From Levilactobacillus namurensis DSM 19117 (GTDB taxonomy: Bacteria; Bacillota; Bacilli; Lactobacillales; Lactobacillaceae): 55,637 nt of DNA. Below the pieces are notes generated by a model, which saw only the letters and a program-made list of their open reading frames with translations, was not told the DNA's origin and made no database searches. The DNA lies in contig NZ_AZDT01000019.1 of the NCBI RefSeq assembly GCF_001434785.1, positions 1 to 55,637 on the forward strand, written 5' to 3'. The translations under genes were made by a program, and so were the position numbers. This document shows positions 8,896-17,252 of the stretch, piece by piece (within the stretch, counting starts at the first letter, position 1; each line of letters opens with the position of its first letter).

Positions 8896-8970
8896 TCAAA
8901 GCGGAGCAGAAGTCAACGAATCAGCTTGGAATGGCGGAACAGTGGTGGGGCTTTGAGTACCGCCATGCTA

Positions 8971-9015
8971 AAAAGGTCCCGTCACGGTGAACTGGCGTCA
9001 TCGTCGCGGGACCTT
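8971..9015 (-). terminator. Terminator of the FusB-like gene
   Basis: AAAAGGTCCCG at 8971-8981 pairs with CGGGACCTT at 9007-9015, 40 bases beyond the stop at 9055 in the direction of transcription. It separates this gene from the ArsR operon. Confidence 0.7.
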
Positions 9016-9054
9016 AGTTGCGTTAAGTTTTATGGTTCGAGAACCCGAGTGTTC

Positions 9055-9711
9055 TTAACGGCCCTTAGATGGTCGCACCACCGTTAAGAAGTCCTGGAGT
9101 CGCTGGGGGTCGGTCAACTGGCGGTTACACTGTGCGCTATCGCGACAGATGTAGTTGCCTTGACGCGTATAGCCCGTCACCCCGTTACGTTTGGTAATGG
9201 CCGTGAATAACGAGACGTTACCGATGGTGTGGCAGATGGCACAGACCCCCTTGACCGTTTGGGGCGCGAAGTCACCCTGGATGCCGATGAGGCGGTCCTC
9301 CCAAGGTGCGACCAGGTACTTTTTCTGGTTGCCCCCGTCGTTCCAGCCCAAGTAGGTGAGCTCGTGTAGATTCAGCGCCGCCCAGTTGGGTTGCGGTAGT
9401 TTCTTGACCTTGCGAAACAACTTACTGAGTTGTTTCGGCGTCGGCTGAGCGAACGGAATCACCAGCGGCTGGAGGGTTTGTAACAGGTCTAGCGCTGCCT
9501 GGCGTTTGGGCGGCAATGCCTGGAGTCCCTGTAGAAACTCGCGGGCCAAGGGGTCTTGGTCGGGGAGTAGTGGGATAATCCGTTCCAGGGTGGTGGCCAG
9601 CGTAATCTGGCGCATCCGTTGATCGTTGAGGGTGAGGTAGGCACTTACCAGGGTCGTGACTTGTTGGGTGATGTAGCTGTACTCATAGGGTTTAATGGTT
9701 GGTTCTAACAT
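9055..9711 (-). CDS. FusB/FusC-type EF-G-binding zinc-finger protein
   Basis: A 218-residue two-domain protein. An N-terminal helical half precedes a C-terminal treble-clef zinc finger with Cys157-x2-Cys160 and Cys189-x5-Cys195, the arrangement of the FusB family. FusB proteins bind EF-G and free it from the fusidic-acid-stalled ribosome; chromosomal homologues in lactic acid bacteria may tune translation rather than give clinical resistance. The start follows AAAGGA. The gene stands alone between a terminator and a long structured leader that can sequester its ribosome binding site. Family assignment is from length and cysteine layout; resistance itself is not shown. Confidence 0.82.
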   Translation of the reverse strand: MLEPTIKPYEYSYITQQVTTLVSAYLTLNDQRMRQITLATTLERIIPLLPDQDPLAREFLQGLQALPPKRQAALDLLQTLQPLVIPFAQPTPKQLSKLFRKVKKLPQPNWAALNLHELTYLGWNDGGNQKKYLVAPWEDRLIGIQGDFAPQTVKGVCAICHTIGNVSLFTAITKRNGVTGYTRQGNYICRDSAQCNRQLTDPQRLQDFLTVVRPSKGR

Positions 9712-9718
9712 TGTTTTT

Positions 9719-9769
9719 CCTTTCAGATTTGACCAGACACTTCTCTGAAAGGTGTTACAGAAAAGTGTC
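9719..9769 (-). promoter_or_regulatory. Leader with two mutually exclusive hairpins (attenuator-like)
   Basis: On the transcript, 9769-9758 pairs over 12 bp (one G-U) with 9747-9736, forming hairpin A. Alternatively CCTTTCAGA (9752-9744) pairs over 9 bp with TCTGAAAGG (9727-9719), which contains the Shine-Dalgarno bases. The CAGA of the second helix lies inside the 3-prime arm of hairpin A, so the two folds exclude each other. This is the logic of translational attenuation, known for antibiotic-inducible resistance genes. Confidence 0.6.
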
Positions 9770-9771
9770 GC

Positions 9772-9810
9772 TTACCGAACAACCCTTTTCTGAGCGAATA
9801 ATGGCGCCAT
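9772..9810 (-). CDS. Possible 12-residue leader peptide upstream of the FusB-like gene
   Basis: A 12-codon frame (MAPLFAQKRVVR) with CAGGAG placed 10 bases before its ATG. It ends two bases before the 5-prime arm of leader hairpin A. A second overlapping frame of 21 codons (9755-9820) ends inside the loop of that hairpin, but its ribosome site touches the ATG. Either could position a ribosome that decides which hairpin forms. Expression is unproven. Confidence 0.35.
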   Translation of the reverse strand: MAPLFAQKRVVR

Positions 9811-9928
9811 CGTCGATCATCTCCTGAATCCGCCGAGGCGGACGAATGGCTATTAGTGTAGCAAAAATGGTGGGGCTTGGCAACGGCGGGGCTTCGCTTG
9901 GGGAAGGAAGAATCATGTTTTCGACGGT

Positions 9929-9944
9929 TGTTTCACGTGAAACA
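9929..9944. promoter_or_regulatory. parS (ParB/Spo0J binding site)
   Basis: TGTTTCACGTGAAACA is a perfect 16-bp palindrome identical to the Firmicutes parS consensus TGTTNCACGTGAAACA. It is one of seven such sites in the window. Confidence 0.9.
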
Positions 9945-10051
9945 GTCCACGAGGAATCAGAGAATACAGAAGAAATCAGAAGTATTGCAGTTGCCAACAA
10001 CCACGAACATGCTAAGATAAGACCATTCTAAATAAGTTGTGGGGGATGACG

Positions 10052-10237
10052 ATGTTACAGCTAGGAATTGTAATCTTTGCGGTGGGGTTTGTGCTGACGG
10101 GACTCGCGACTGTCACGTTCAAACTGCGCGCCTTGGCCAATAAGCCGGCTTGGGGTGGCTTGACGGTGCCCAGCGGAATCGTCGGCGTTGTCGCGCTGAT
10201 TATCGGCGTGGGGCTGATTGGCTTAACTCGGATGTAA
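10052..10237 (+). CDS. Small two-span membrane protein
   Basis: A 61-residue protein with two hydrophobic helices (about residues 3-22 and 42-58) joined by a short basic loop. I do not recognise the family. The ATG at 10052 is preferred because the GGGGG ribosome site stands 6 bases before it; ATG 10046 and TTG 10037 are alternatives. It is a single gene between parS and a terminator. Similar small proteins are common in lactobacilli without known role. Confidence 0.65.
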   Translation: MLQLGIVIFAVGFVLTGLATVTFKLRALANKPAWGGLTVPSGIVGVVALIIGVGLIGLTRM

Positions 10238-10249
10238 CCTGAATATGAC

Positions 10250-10302
10250 AAAATCCCCCGTAGCGCAGAGCCTCAGTGGCCCTAATCGTTGCGGGGGATT
10301 TT
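10250..10302. terminator. Bidirectional terminator
   Basis: AAAATCCCCCG at 10250-10260 pairs perfectly with CGGGGGATTTT at 10292-10302. It serves the small membrane protein gene (+) and the secreted protein gene at 10315 (-). Confidence 0.8.
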
Positions 10303-10314
10303 ATGATGTCGCTG

Positions 10315-10752
10315 TTAAGCGCGGTGGAAGATACCGTTATTGCCGGTACGGCCATCGTGCATGATTTTAAAGTGGATTTTGTGGTGAGAGTAGACTTTGA
10401 TCTTAAAGGTAATTTTGACCCCTTTAGCGGGCGCGTTATTGTACTGGCGGCCCTTAATCGTGTAGGTCTTTTTCCCGGTCTTCTTATAGTGTAGCTTGGT
10501 CGAGTAGTTTGGGTCGCGTGGAGGCAGGGCCGGATTATTGGTGATGGACTTGGCCTTGATGATGAGGTCAGCGTGGCCTTGGTAGTGAATCTGCTTGACC
10601 TTATGGGTGGTTCCACGCCATTTTCCCCGAATAATCTTCGGGGTCCCTTTGTGCCAGGTCGCCGCTTGAGCGGTGGCGGTTGGCGTAGGTGCCGTTAAAG
10701 CCAGACCGAACGTTGTCAGTGTAATCAGTAAAGCTGGGGTGAATCGGTGCAT
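10315..10752 (-). CDS. Small secreted protein, WHKGxPKxxRGxW family
   Basis: A 145-residue exported protein. The start at 10752 (MHRF) gives a signal peptide with cleavage near AQAA at about residues 28-31. The mature N-terminus begins with a WHKGTPKIIRGKW block and the rest is rich in Lys, His and Tyr beta-strand sequence. The gene at 19168-19605 encodes a paralogue of the same length with the matching WHRGVPKALRGKY start. No catalytic motif or wall anchor is visible, so these look like small basic extracellular proteins of unknown function. The ribosome site is weak. Confidence 0.7.
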   Translation of the reverse strand: MHRFTPALLITLTTFGLALTAPTPTATAQAATWHKGTPKIIRGKWRGTTHKVKQIHYQGHADLIIKAKSITNNPALPPRDPNYSTKLHYKKTGKKTYTIKGRQYNNAPAKGVKITFKIKVYSHHKIHFKIMHDGRTGNNGIFHRA

Positions 10753-10944
10753 CTTAATCGCTTCTTCGATGAATAGATTTAGGACGGATGTCCTAGTAGG
10801 CAACTGATTAAGTCGTATTGCCCATTCATAATTAAGCATAAGGCTAAACTTGGTGAAAAACAATCCGTTTCAGAGCGGTGACAGTTAAGTTGCCTTTAAC
10901 TTTTATTAATTACAATAATGATTAATGAAATTAAAGGGGTATCA

Positions 10945-12834
10945 ATGACAATGATTAGACACAAAGCGATTCCAGTCATTAGTGGCTTGCTGATCCTGTT
11001 AGTAACCACTACGGCTTGCGCACGGACCGCGTCGCACACCAAGAAGCAGACCACGCAGCAAAAGGTGACGAAGGCGACTAAATTGTCGGTAACTAAGCGA
11101 GATGTCAGCAATGCCAAAAAATTATTACTTAAAACATCGAAATGGCGATATAACGCTAAACATCAAGTGTATTATCAGGTCGGCGTGCGCTATGGGACTA
11201 AGACGACCAGTAAGACCTATGAGTCGATGGGAATCTTCATTCCGGCCCAATATGTGACCGCCACCAAGTCTGGGAGCAAAACCTATCATCTTAAGGTCAA
11301 TTCGAAGCGGAAAGTTAATGGGTACAGCGCTAAAACAGCGCCCATTGTGATGCCTATCAATACGCCGGGGTACGCCGCACAGGCCGCTCCGACTGGCTAC
11401 GATCAGAGTTCAGCTAAGTACACTAAAGCGGGGTTCATCTACGTCTTAGCGGGCTGTCATGGATTGAATCAAACGGATAAGACCAACGGTTCCGCGCCTT
11501 GGGGCGTCACGGACTTAAAGGCCGCTGTCCGAACCTTGCGACTCAATCAATCCCGTTTGGCAGGAAACACCAACCGTATTTTCACTTTTGGTCACAGTGG
11601 TGGTGGTGCTCAAAGTTCGTTAATGGGAACGACGGGTGACAGTAAACAATATCTGAAATACTTAAGAGCTATTGGAGCGCCGTTGGCCACAACCAGTGGT
11701 CAAGCCACAAGTGATGCCATTATGGGGGCCATGGCGTGGTGCCCAGTGACTAGTCTCGACACGGCCAATGAAGCCTACGAGTGGAACATGGGACAGTATG
11801 CGACTACTGGAACTCGGAAGTCCGGAACTTGGACGAAGGCGCTATCCAATGATCTCGCAACGCGGTACGCGAAATATTTAAATCAGTTGAAGCTCAAGAA
11901 CACCGATGGGACCACGCTCAAGTTGAACAATTCGGGGAGCGGAATCTATACATCGGGGACTTACGCCAAGTATCTGAAACAGGAAGTCCAACAGTCGTTG
12001 AATAACTTCTTGAAGGATACAACCTTCCCGTACAAAGCGACAACCATGAGCGGACCTAGTGGTGCTGCTAAACAAAGCGGCTCTCAGAAGATGCCTAGTG
12101 GGCAGAAACCGAGTGGGAAAAAGCCGAGTGGTCAGAGCTCAACCGGGAAGCCCGCTTCGGGGTCAATGGGACAACAAAGTAGTGGCAAAACGTATAAAAC
12201 GGTTCAAGCGTATATTAAGTCGCTTAACAAGAAGCAAACGTGGGTGCACTACAATGCTAAGACCAATACCGCGACAATTACGAGTATGGCGGCGTTTGTT
12301 AAGTATTGTAAGACGGCGTCCAAGGATGTTGGGGCCTTTGATGGGTTAACACGACAACAGACGGAAAATCAACTGTTTGCAACTACGGGACATACCAGTA
12401 ATCACTTTGATCACACGATCCAACAACTTTTGAAGCAGAACGGAAGTCGGTATGCTCAAGCGAGTGGCAGTTATCGGTCTAGTTATCTAAAGGCCTATAC
12501 GCAGGATCTGAAGCGGCGGGATAATCAGGGATCTACAATTCAACAGCGGCTGAACCTGTATAATCCAATGTACTTCCTCAATAGCTATTACCACGGGGCA
12601 AATACCAGTAAGGTCGCCAAGTATTGGCGGATTCGGACCGGGATCAACCAAGGCGATGCGGCCTTGACCGTAGAAACCAATCTAAAATTGGCCTTACAAC
12701 AGAATGCGCAGGTGGACAGTGTGGACTTCGCAACGGTTTGGGGGCAAGGACACACGGAAGCTGAGCGGACTGGGAACCATGAAACCAACTTTATCAAATG
12801 GGTGAACCGGAAGCTGCAAGCGACCGCAGATTAG
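10945..12834 (+). CDS. tanA: Subtype A-like tannase, lipoprotein (tannin acyl hydrolase)
   Basis: A 629-residue alpha/beta hydrolase that should cleave galloyl esters of tannins outside the cell. A lipoprotein-type signal ends at Cys25. The nucleophile elbow GHSGGGAQSS puts the catalytic Ser at about 218. The C-terminal blocks GINQGDAALT and WGQGHTEAER supply the catalytic Asp near 571 and His near 603, as in lactobacillus tannases. The length suits the long extracellular subtype A rather than the shorter intracellular TanB. Between about residues 368 and 415 lies a low-complexity Gly/Ser/Lys/Gln linker, probably in the lid. The start at 10945 follows AAAGGGG. The gene is monocistronic with its own terminator. 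Esterase specificity is inferred. Confidence 0.82.
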   Translation: MTMIRHKAIPVISGLLILLVTTTACARTASHTKKQTTQQKVTKATKLSVTKRDVSNAKKLLLKTSKWRYNAKHQVYYQVGVRYGTKTTSKTYESMGIFIPAQYVTATKSGSKTYHLKVNSKRKVNGYSAKTAPIVMPINTPGYAAQAAPTGYDQSSAKYTKAGFIYVLAGCHGLNQTDKTNGSAPWGVTDLKAAVRTLRLNQSRLAGNTNRIFTFGHSGGGAQSSLMGTTGDSKQYLKYLRAIGAPLATTSGQATSDAIMGAMAWCPVTSLDTANEAYEWNMGQYATTGTRKSGTWTKALSNDLATRYAKYLNQLKLKNTDGTTLKLNNSGSGIYTSGTYAKYLKQEVQQSLNNFLKDTTFPYKATTMSGPSGAAKQSGSQKMPSGQKPSGKKPSGQSSTGKPASGSMGQQSSGKTYKTVQAYIKSLNKKQTWVHYNAKTNTATITSMAAFVKYCKTASKDVGAFDGLTRQQTENQLFATTGHTSNHFDHTIQQLLKQNGSRYAQASGSYRSSYLKAYTQDLKRRDNQGSTIQQRLNLYNPMYFLNSYYHGANTSKVAKYWRIRTGINQGDAALTVETNLKLALQQNAQVDSVDFATVWGQGHTEAERTGNHETNFIKWVNRKLQATAD

Positions 12835-12845
12835 GATAGATAGAT

Positions 12846-12882
12846 AAGGGGCGTCAATTCGATTTTGAATTGACGCCCCTTT
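12846..12882 (+). terminator. Terminator of the tannase gene
   Basis: AAGGGGCGTCAATTC at 12846-12860 pairs perfectly with GAATTGACGCCCCTT at 12867-12881, starting 12 bases after the stop. Confidence 0.9.
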
Positions 12883-12994
12883 ACGTTGTGTTCAAAGTGC
12901 TAGTCCCATCAAATGAGTTGCATTTTAAACCCAAAAACGGTATCCTTTAGTCGCTAGTTAAGAATGGTTCTAAATTAGAGGAGGCTTTTGTTCA

Positions 12995-14371
12995 ATGTCA
13001 AAAGAACGAATCGTGATTGTTGGGGCGTCACATGGTGGGCACCAAGCTATTTTAGAGTTACTCAGTCGGTATACCGATGTCGACATCACCCTGTTTGAAG
13101 CGGGGGACTTTATTTCGTTCATGTCGTGCGGGATGGAGTTGTACTTAGAGAATAGCGTGACGGATGTCAACGACGTCCGGAACTTTAGTGCGGCGGATTT
13201 CCCGCAACCCAACGTGCATATTTTAGACCAGCATGAGGTTACCAGCATTAACGCGGACGCCAAGACCGTCACGGTGACCGACCATGCCACGGGCAAGACG
13301 GCGGACCAGCCCTATGACAAGTTGATTTTGAGCTCCGGCGTAACGCCTAAGTCCTTGCCAGTACCGGGTACGGACTTGGCCAACGTCTTCTTAATGCGGG
13401 GGAAGGACTGGGCCCTGAAGATCAAGGAAAAGTTGGCGGACCCAGCCGTGAAGCACATGACCATTATTGGAGCGGGCTACATCGGCATCGAAGCGGCGGA
13501 AGCCAGTCGTAAGGCCGGTAAGGACGTCACGCTTTTAGACGTGATCGATCGCCCACTGGGGACTTACCTGGATGCGGAAATGACCGACATCCTCGCCCGG
13601 AAGTTAACCGCTGAAGGGATTCACCTCCAGATGAACGCCAAGATTACGGCGTACGTTGGCGATCAGGCCGTCTCGGCGGTTAAGACCACCACGGGTGAGA
13701 TTCCTAGCGACGTGGTGATTCAAGCGGCGGGCGTCCAGCCGAACACGGCGTGGCTACAGGGGACGGTCGATTTGGACGACCGCGGTTGGATCAAAGTCGA
13801 CAACTACCTGCGGACCAACCTGCCTGACGTTTACGCCATCGGAGATGCCACATTAGCTTACTCCATTCCGGCCCAGAAAAAGGTCCCGATTGCGTTGGCC
13901 ACGGTGGCTCGGCGTGAAGCCCGGTACGTGGTGCAACACCTCTTTGAAAAGCAACCAGCAGTGCCTTTCCGGGGATTGGTCGGCTCGTCCGCGTTAAGCG
14001 TCTTTGACGAACACTTCGCGGAAAGCGGCTTGAATTCCTTTACGGCGCAACGGGCTGGGGTGACGGTCGCCAAGGACTTCTTCCAGACCACGTTACGGCC
14101 GAAGTACGTGCCTAGCGATAAGGGCAACCCGGAAGTTTCCGTCCAACTGTTCTTTAACCCCACTACCCACGTTTTACTGGGCGGGGCCGTCTTATCGACC
14201 TACGATATCACCGCGCAAGGCAACGTCATCGCGTTGGCCGTCCAACAAGGCCTACGGTTAGAGGACTTAGCCGAAGCGGACTTCTTCTTCCAACCAGGGT
14301 TTGACCGGCAGTGGAGCCTATTGAACCTGGCCGTGCAACACGCGTTAGGTGAAGAACCCTTTACGGCGTAA
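12995..14371 (+). CDS. nox: NADH oxidase (FAD/NAD disulfide-type)
   Basis: A 458-residue flavoprotein of the Nox/CoA-disulfide reductase group, which in lactic acid bacteria reduces oxygen to water and regenerates NAD. The FAD-binding start IVIVGASHGGHQA is followed by the single redox Cys45 in the FMSCGM motif. The NAD-binding loop IIGAGYIGIEAAE lies near residue 157, and a DVYAIGDA segment marks the second FAD contact. The C-terminal dimer domain is complete. GAGGAGG stands before the ATG. It is monocistronic. The water-forming type is favoured by the single cysteine and length, but a peroxide-forming variant cannot be excluded. Confidence 0.9.
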   Translation: MSKERIVIVGASHGGHQAILELLSRYTDVDITLFEAGDFISFMSCGMELYLENSVTDVNDVRNFSAADFPQPNVHILDQHEVTSINADAKTVTVTDHATGKTADQPYDKLILSSGVTPKSLPVPGTDLANVFLMRGKDWALKIKEKLADPAVKHMTIIGAGYIGIEAAEASRKAGKDVTLLDVIDRPLGTYLDAEMTDILARKLTAEGIHLQMNAKITAYVGDQAVSAVKTTTGEIPSDVVIQAAGVQPNTAWLQGTVDLDDRGWIKVDNYLRTNLPDVYAIGDATLAYSIPAQKKVPIALATVARREARYVVQHLFEKQPAVPFRGLVGSSALSVFDEHFAESGLNSFTAQRAGVTVAKDFFQTTLRPKYVPSDKGNPEVSVQLFFNPTTHVLLGGAVLSTYDITAQGNVIALAVQQGLRLEDLAEADFFFQPGFDRQWSLLNLAVQHALGEEPFTA

Positions 14372-14395
14372 TAAACATAAACCGAAAAATAGCGG

Positions 14396-14434
14396 GGCAC
14401 CTTCGTTTAATTAACGAAGGTGCCCCGCTATTTT
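14396..14434. terminator. Bidirectional terminator
   Basis: A long GC-rich stem (AAAATAGCGGGGCACCTTCG and its complement) centred near 14415 with A and T runs outside. It lies between the convergent nox and acetyltransferase genes. Confidence 0.9.
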
Positions 14435-14463
14435 AGACGGATTAACCGCGGTAAAAGGTCGCA

Positions 14464-15003
14464 TTAATCGTGGCTGGTTTGTGCCACGGCTTTAATGAAC
14501 TTAGCCGGATTGCCGCCCACGAGGGTGTGGGGCGCGACATTCTTGGTGACCACGGCGCCAGCCCCGACAATCGCGCCAGTACCAACGGTGACGCCGGGCA
14601 GAATTGTCGCATTTGCCCCGATCCACGCCCCCGCTTCAATCCGAATCGGTGCCGTTTTGAGAATGTTCATGTGTGCGATATCGTGATTGGCCGTCAGAAG
14701 GGTGACCCCGGGCGCAATCTGGACGTTATCGCCAATGTAAATGCCACCCAGAGCGACCGTGGTGAGGTCGTGGTTGATAAACGCGTGGTGACCAACGTGG
14801 AAGTGATGGATGCGGTCAATCTTGACGGGTGCCCAGATGGTACTGTCAGCGGGCAGGGCATCCTGGAAAAGGTCCGCCATCGCCGCACGTTGTTGCGGAC
14901 TGTCAGGGGCACTGGTGTTGATGGCGAAACACCCTTGACGCGAAGTGGTGAATTCGGCTTGGAGTTGTTGATAAGCGGGTTGGGTCATATCATAAATTTG
15001 CAT
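14464..15003 (-). CDS. Maltose/galactoside O-acetyltransferase-like (hexapeptide) protein
   Basis: A 179-residue left-handed beta-helix acetyltransferase of the Maa/LacA group, which moves acetyl from acetyl-CoA to sugar hydroxyls. The hexapeptide turns (IYIGDNVQIAPGV, GAWIGANATILPGVTVG, GAIVGAGAVVTKN) and the catalytic His in the TANHDI segment are visible. The start at 15003 follows AGGAGG, 10 bases after the stop of the aldo-keto reductase gene, so both are in one operon. A similar protein at 36350 also sits beside a LysR gene. The physiological acceptor is unknown. Confidence 0.85.
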   Translation of the reverse strand: MQIYDMTQPAYQQLQAEFTTSRQGCFAINTSAPDSPQQRAAMADLFQDALPADSTIWAPVKIDRIHHFHVGHHAFINHDLTTVALGGIYIGDNVQIAPGVTLLTANHDIAHMNILKTAPIRIEAGAWIGANATILPGVTVGTGAIVGAGAVVTKNVAPHTLVGGNPAKFIKAVAQTSHD

Positions 15004-15013
15004 AGATTGCCTC

Positions 15014-15847
15014 CTAGTTAACTTTCGATAGAAATTCAGCGCCGCTTGCACTGAGGTGATCGACGAATAGGGATTGATGAGTGTCTAACTGTTGAATCTG
15101 GTCCATTTCGGCAGCGGTCAGGGTAAAGTCGAACACATTTAAGTTAGCTTTCAAGTGTTCCGGTTGACCCGAACGGGGAATCACCACCGTATTCCGCTGG
15201 AGGAGCCAGCGGAGAATAATCTGGGCGACAGATTTTTGATGGGCTGCCGCAATGGTGGTTAGGGTCGGAAGCGTTGCTAAAACCGCTAAGTGCTCCCCAA
15301 ACGGCGCCCAAGCTTCGGGTTGAATCCCGTGTTGCTGGGCGTAGTTGGCGGCTGCAGTTTCTTGATAGAAGGGGTGCATTTCAATCTGGTTGATGACGGG
15401 CTTGACCGTACTGTGCATGATTAAGTCAATCAGTTGAAAGGGCGCAAAGTTGGAGACCCCAATGGCCCGAATTACCCCCTGTTGGTAGAGCTCTTCTAAT
15501 GCCCGCCATTCGCCAAAGACGTCACCGTAAGGCTGGTGAATCAAGTAAAGGTCGAGATAGTCGAGCTGTAGGCGTTTTAAGGAGGCCTGGACGGCTTGCT
15601 TCGTGGCTTGATAGCCATCCGTTTGAATCTTTAGTTTCGATGTGATGAAGAGTTGATCGCGGGCGATGCCACTGGCCCGAATACCACGGCCGACAGCTTC
15701 TTCGTTATCGTAATTCGCTGCCGTATCGATTAAGCGATACCCTAACTGAATGGCCTGGGGCAACACGGTTTCGAGCTGGGTAACTTGCATGGTGCCGAGG
15801 CCTAATTGGGGCATTTGGACGCCATTATTCAACGTGATGGTGTGCAT
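15014..15847 (-). CDS. Aldo/keto reductase
   Basis: A 277-residue NADPH-dependent (beta/alpha)8 reductase. The catalytic tetrad can be read in the segments LIDTAANYDNE (Asp and Tyr), ITSKLK (Lys) and LIHQPYG (His), and the C-terminal IPRSGQPEHLKANL segment binds the cofactor phosphate. The start at 15847 is supported by AAGGTGG. It is the first gene of a two-gene operon with the hexapeptide acetyltransferase and is divergent from a LysR gene, its likely activator. The likely role is reduction of aldehydes or dicarbonyls such as 2,5-diketogluconate-type substrates; the substrate is not defined. Confidence 0.9.
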   Translation of the reverse strand: MHTITLNNGVQMPQLGLGTMQVTQLETVLPQAIQLGYRLIDTAANYDNEEAVGRGIRASGIARDQLFITSKLKIQTDGYQATKQAVQASLKRLQLDYLDLYLIHQPYGDVFGEWRALEELYQQGVIRAIGVSNFAPFQLIDLIMHSTVKPVINQIEMHPFYQETAAANYAQQHGIQPEAWAPFGEHLAVLATLPTLTTIAAAHQKSVAQIILRWLLQRNTVVIPRSGQPEHLKANLNVFDFTLTAAEMDQIQQLDTHQSLFVDHLSASGAEFLSKVN

Positions 15848-15965
15848 GAAAAAAACCACCTTTCTAAATGATTGCTTACATTCAGGATAGGTGGCATGCT
15901 GGAGTATGTAAAATGCTTATTTTAAATCGCTGAAGTTTCATTTATTGCATACTTAGGAGGCTCTC

Positions 15966-16844
15966 ATGGAAACGCGACTACTTGCTTATTTTCTTAAAAT
16001 TGCCCAGACCGGGACGATTTCCCAGGCCGCGCGGGAATTACACGTGACGCAACCCACGTTAAGTCGCCAGTTACGCGCTTTGGAAACGGAACTGGGGACA
16101 CCGCTATTTGTGCGGGCACAACACCAGATGATTTTGACGCCGGCGGGGAGCCGTTACCAGGTAGCTGCCCGGCAGATTTTAATGCTGGTTGACCGAGCGA
16201 AGCAGACGGCTCAAGCCACGGATCAGGCGCTAAGCGGAACGGTGGCGATTGGGTGTACGGAAACCAACGGGGCCGAACTCGTGGCGCGGGCCATTCGTCA
16301 ATTCCATCACCAGTATCCAGCGGTCACGTTTAGTCTGTCGGATTTGGACGCGACGGATATTCAGGAACGCTTGGACCAGGGGACCCTGGATCTCGGCGTG
16401 ATTCTGCGCCCAAGTGAGACGTTGAAGTACCACCGGCTGTCCTTACGAAAAGCGGATCACTGGGGGGTGGTCCTACCGGCTGACCATCCGCTGGCCCAAG
16501 CAGCGGGCGTGACCACGACCGATTTGCAACGACTCCCATTGTTGTTAACGCGCAATAGCCTGGTTCAAACGGAAATTAGTGATATTTTGGGCCTCGATAT
16601 TCAGCATTTAAACGTCGTGGGGACCCAGAACTTGGTGACCAACTCACTGTATTTGGCGCAACAGCAAGTTGCCTTTCCCCTATGTGCGCAGGGAGCGTTC
16701 TTTCCGCAGACTCAGGGACTGGTCTTCGTTCCCTTGTTGGGCGCGCGACCGATTGATCAGCAGGTGATTTGGTCCAAACAACGCGAATTACCAACCGCCG
16801 CCACGAAGTTTATTCGGACGTTACAGACGGTTGACGCGTCTTAG
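15966..16844 (+). CDS. LysR-family transcriptional regulator
   Basis: A 292-residue LysR regulator with the N-terminal winged helix (residues 1-60, with QAARELHVTQPTLSRQLRAL as recognition helix) and a C-terminal periplasmic-binding-like effector domain. It is divergent from the aldo-keto reductase/acetyltransferase operon with a 118-bp AT-rich gap, the usual layout for a LysR protein controlling its neighbour. AGGAGG stands before the ATG. The last 35 bases overlap the 3-prime end of the convergent MerR gene. The effector is unknown. Confidence 0.9.
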   Translation: METRLLAYFLKIAQTGTISQAARELHVTQPTLSRQLRALETELGTPLFVRAQHQMILTPAGSRYQVAARQILMLVDRAKQTAQATDQALSGTVAIGCTETNGAELVARAIRQFHHQYPAVTFSLSDLDATDIQERLDQGTLDLGVILRPSETLKYHRLSLRKADHWGVVLPADHPLAQAAGVTTTDLQRLPLLLTRNSLVQTEISDILGLDIQHLNVVGTQNLVTNSLYLAQQQVAFPLCAQGAFFPQTQGLVFVPLLGARPIDQQVIWSKQRELPTAATKFIRTLQTVDAS

Positions 16845-17208
16845 CCCCTGCCACAGCGTCCCGCTGAAGGGCCTGCACGTCCGCGATTTTGTCTTGAAGG
16901 TGGTCAATCGACCGGGCCAGAGCGACTTGCCGAGCTTGTGAGACCGCCAGTTGATGCTGCAGGACCGTTAACCGCTCCGGAATCGTGGTGTTTCCTTGAC
17001 GGTAGAGGTCTAAAAAGGTCTTCATCTGAGCTAGCGTCATTCCGCACTGCTTAACGCAGAGGATGAAGTCCAGCCGCTCGAGATCAGCTGGCTGGTAGTC
17101 GCGGTGACCGTTGACCCGCGTAATGGGGTCTAAGAGCCCCTGGTCTTCGTAGTAGCGTAAGGTCGAGGGGGTCAGGTGAAATTGTTGGGCGACAGCTTTG
17201 ATTTGCAT
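16810..17208 (-). CDS. MerR-family regulator
   Basis: A 132-residue MerR activator. The N-terminal winged helix (LTPSTLRYYEDQGLLDPI) is followed by a coiled-coil dimer helix with many Gln and Leu (about residues 80-118). No metal-binding cysteine loop is present at the C-terminus, so it belongs with the organic-compound or aldehyde-responsive group. The start at 17208 follows AAGGAAGTG. It is divergent from the aldo-keto reductase/nitroreductase operon, and the gap contains a 19-bp-spaced promoter with a dyad, the hallmark of MerR activation. Confidence 0.88.
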   Translation of the reverse strand: MQIKAVAQQFHLTPSTLRYYEDQGLLDPITRVNGHRDYQPADLERLDFILCVKQCGMTLAQMKTFLDLYRQGNTTIPERLTVLQHQLAVSQARQVALARSIDHLQDKIADVQALQRDAVAGAKTRQPSVTSE

Positions 17209-17221
17209 ACAAATCACTTCC

Positions 17222-17252
17222 TTGACTTCCAGTATACTTGAAGGTGTAGGGT
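17222..17252 (+). promoter_or_regulatory. MerR-type promoter with 19-bp spacer and operator dyad
   Basis: TTGACT (17222-17227), a 19-bp spacer and TAGGGT (17247-17252). The dyad CTTCCAGTATACTTGAAG at 17226-17243 has one mismatched pair and fills the spacer. Over-long spacing that the bound regulator corrects by twisting DNA is the known MerR mechanism. Confidence 0.8.

Noticed and set aside
9755-10000. 81-codon minus-strand frame upstream of the FusB-like gene
   Set aside because: It lacks a ribosome site at its start and crosses a parS palindrome; only its last 21 codons were kept as a possible leader.
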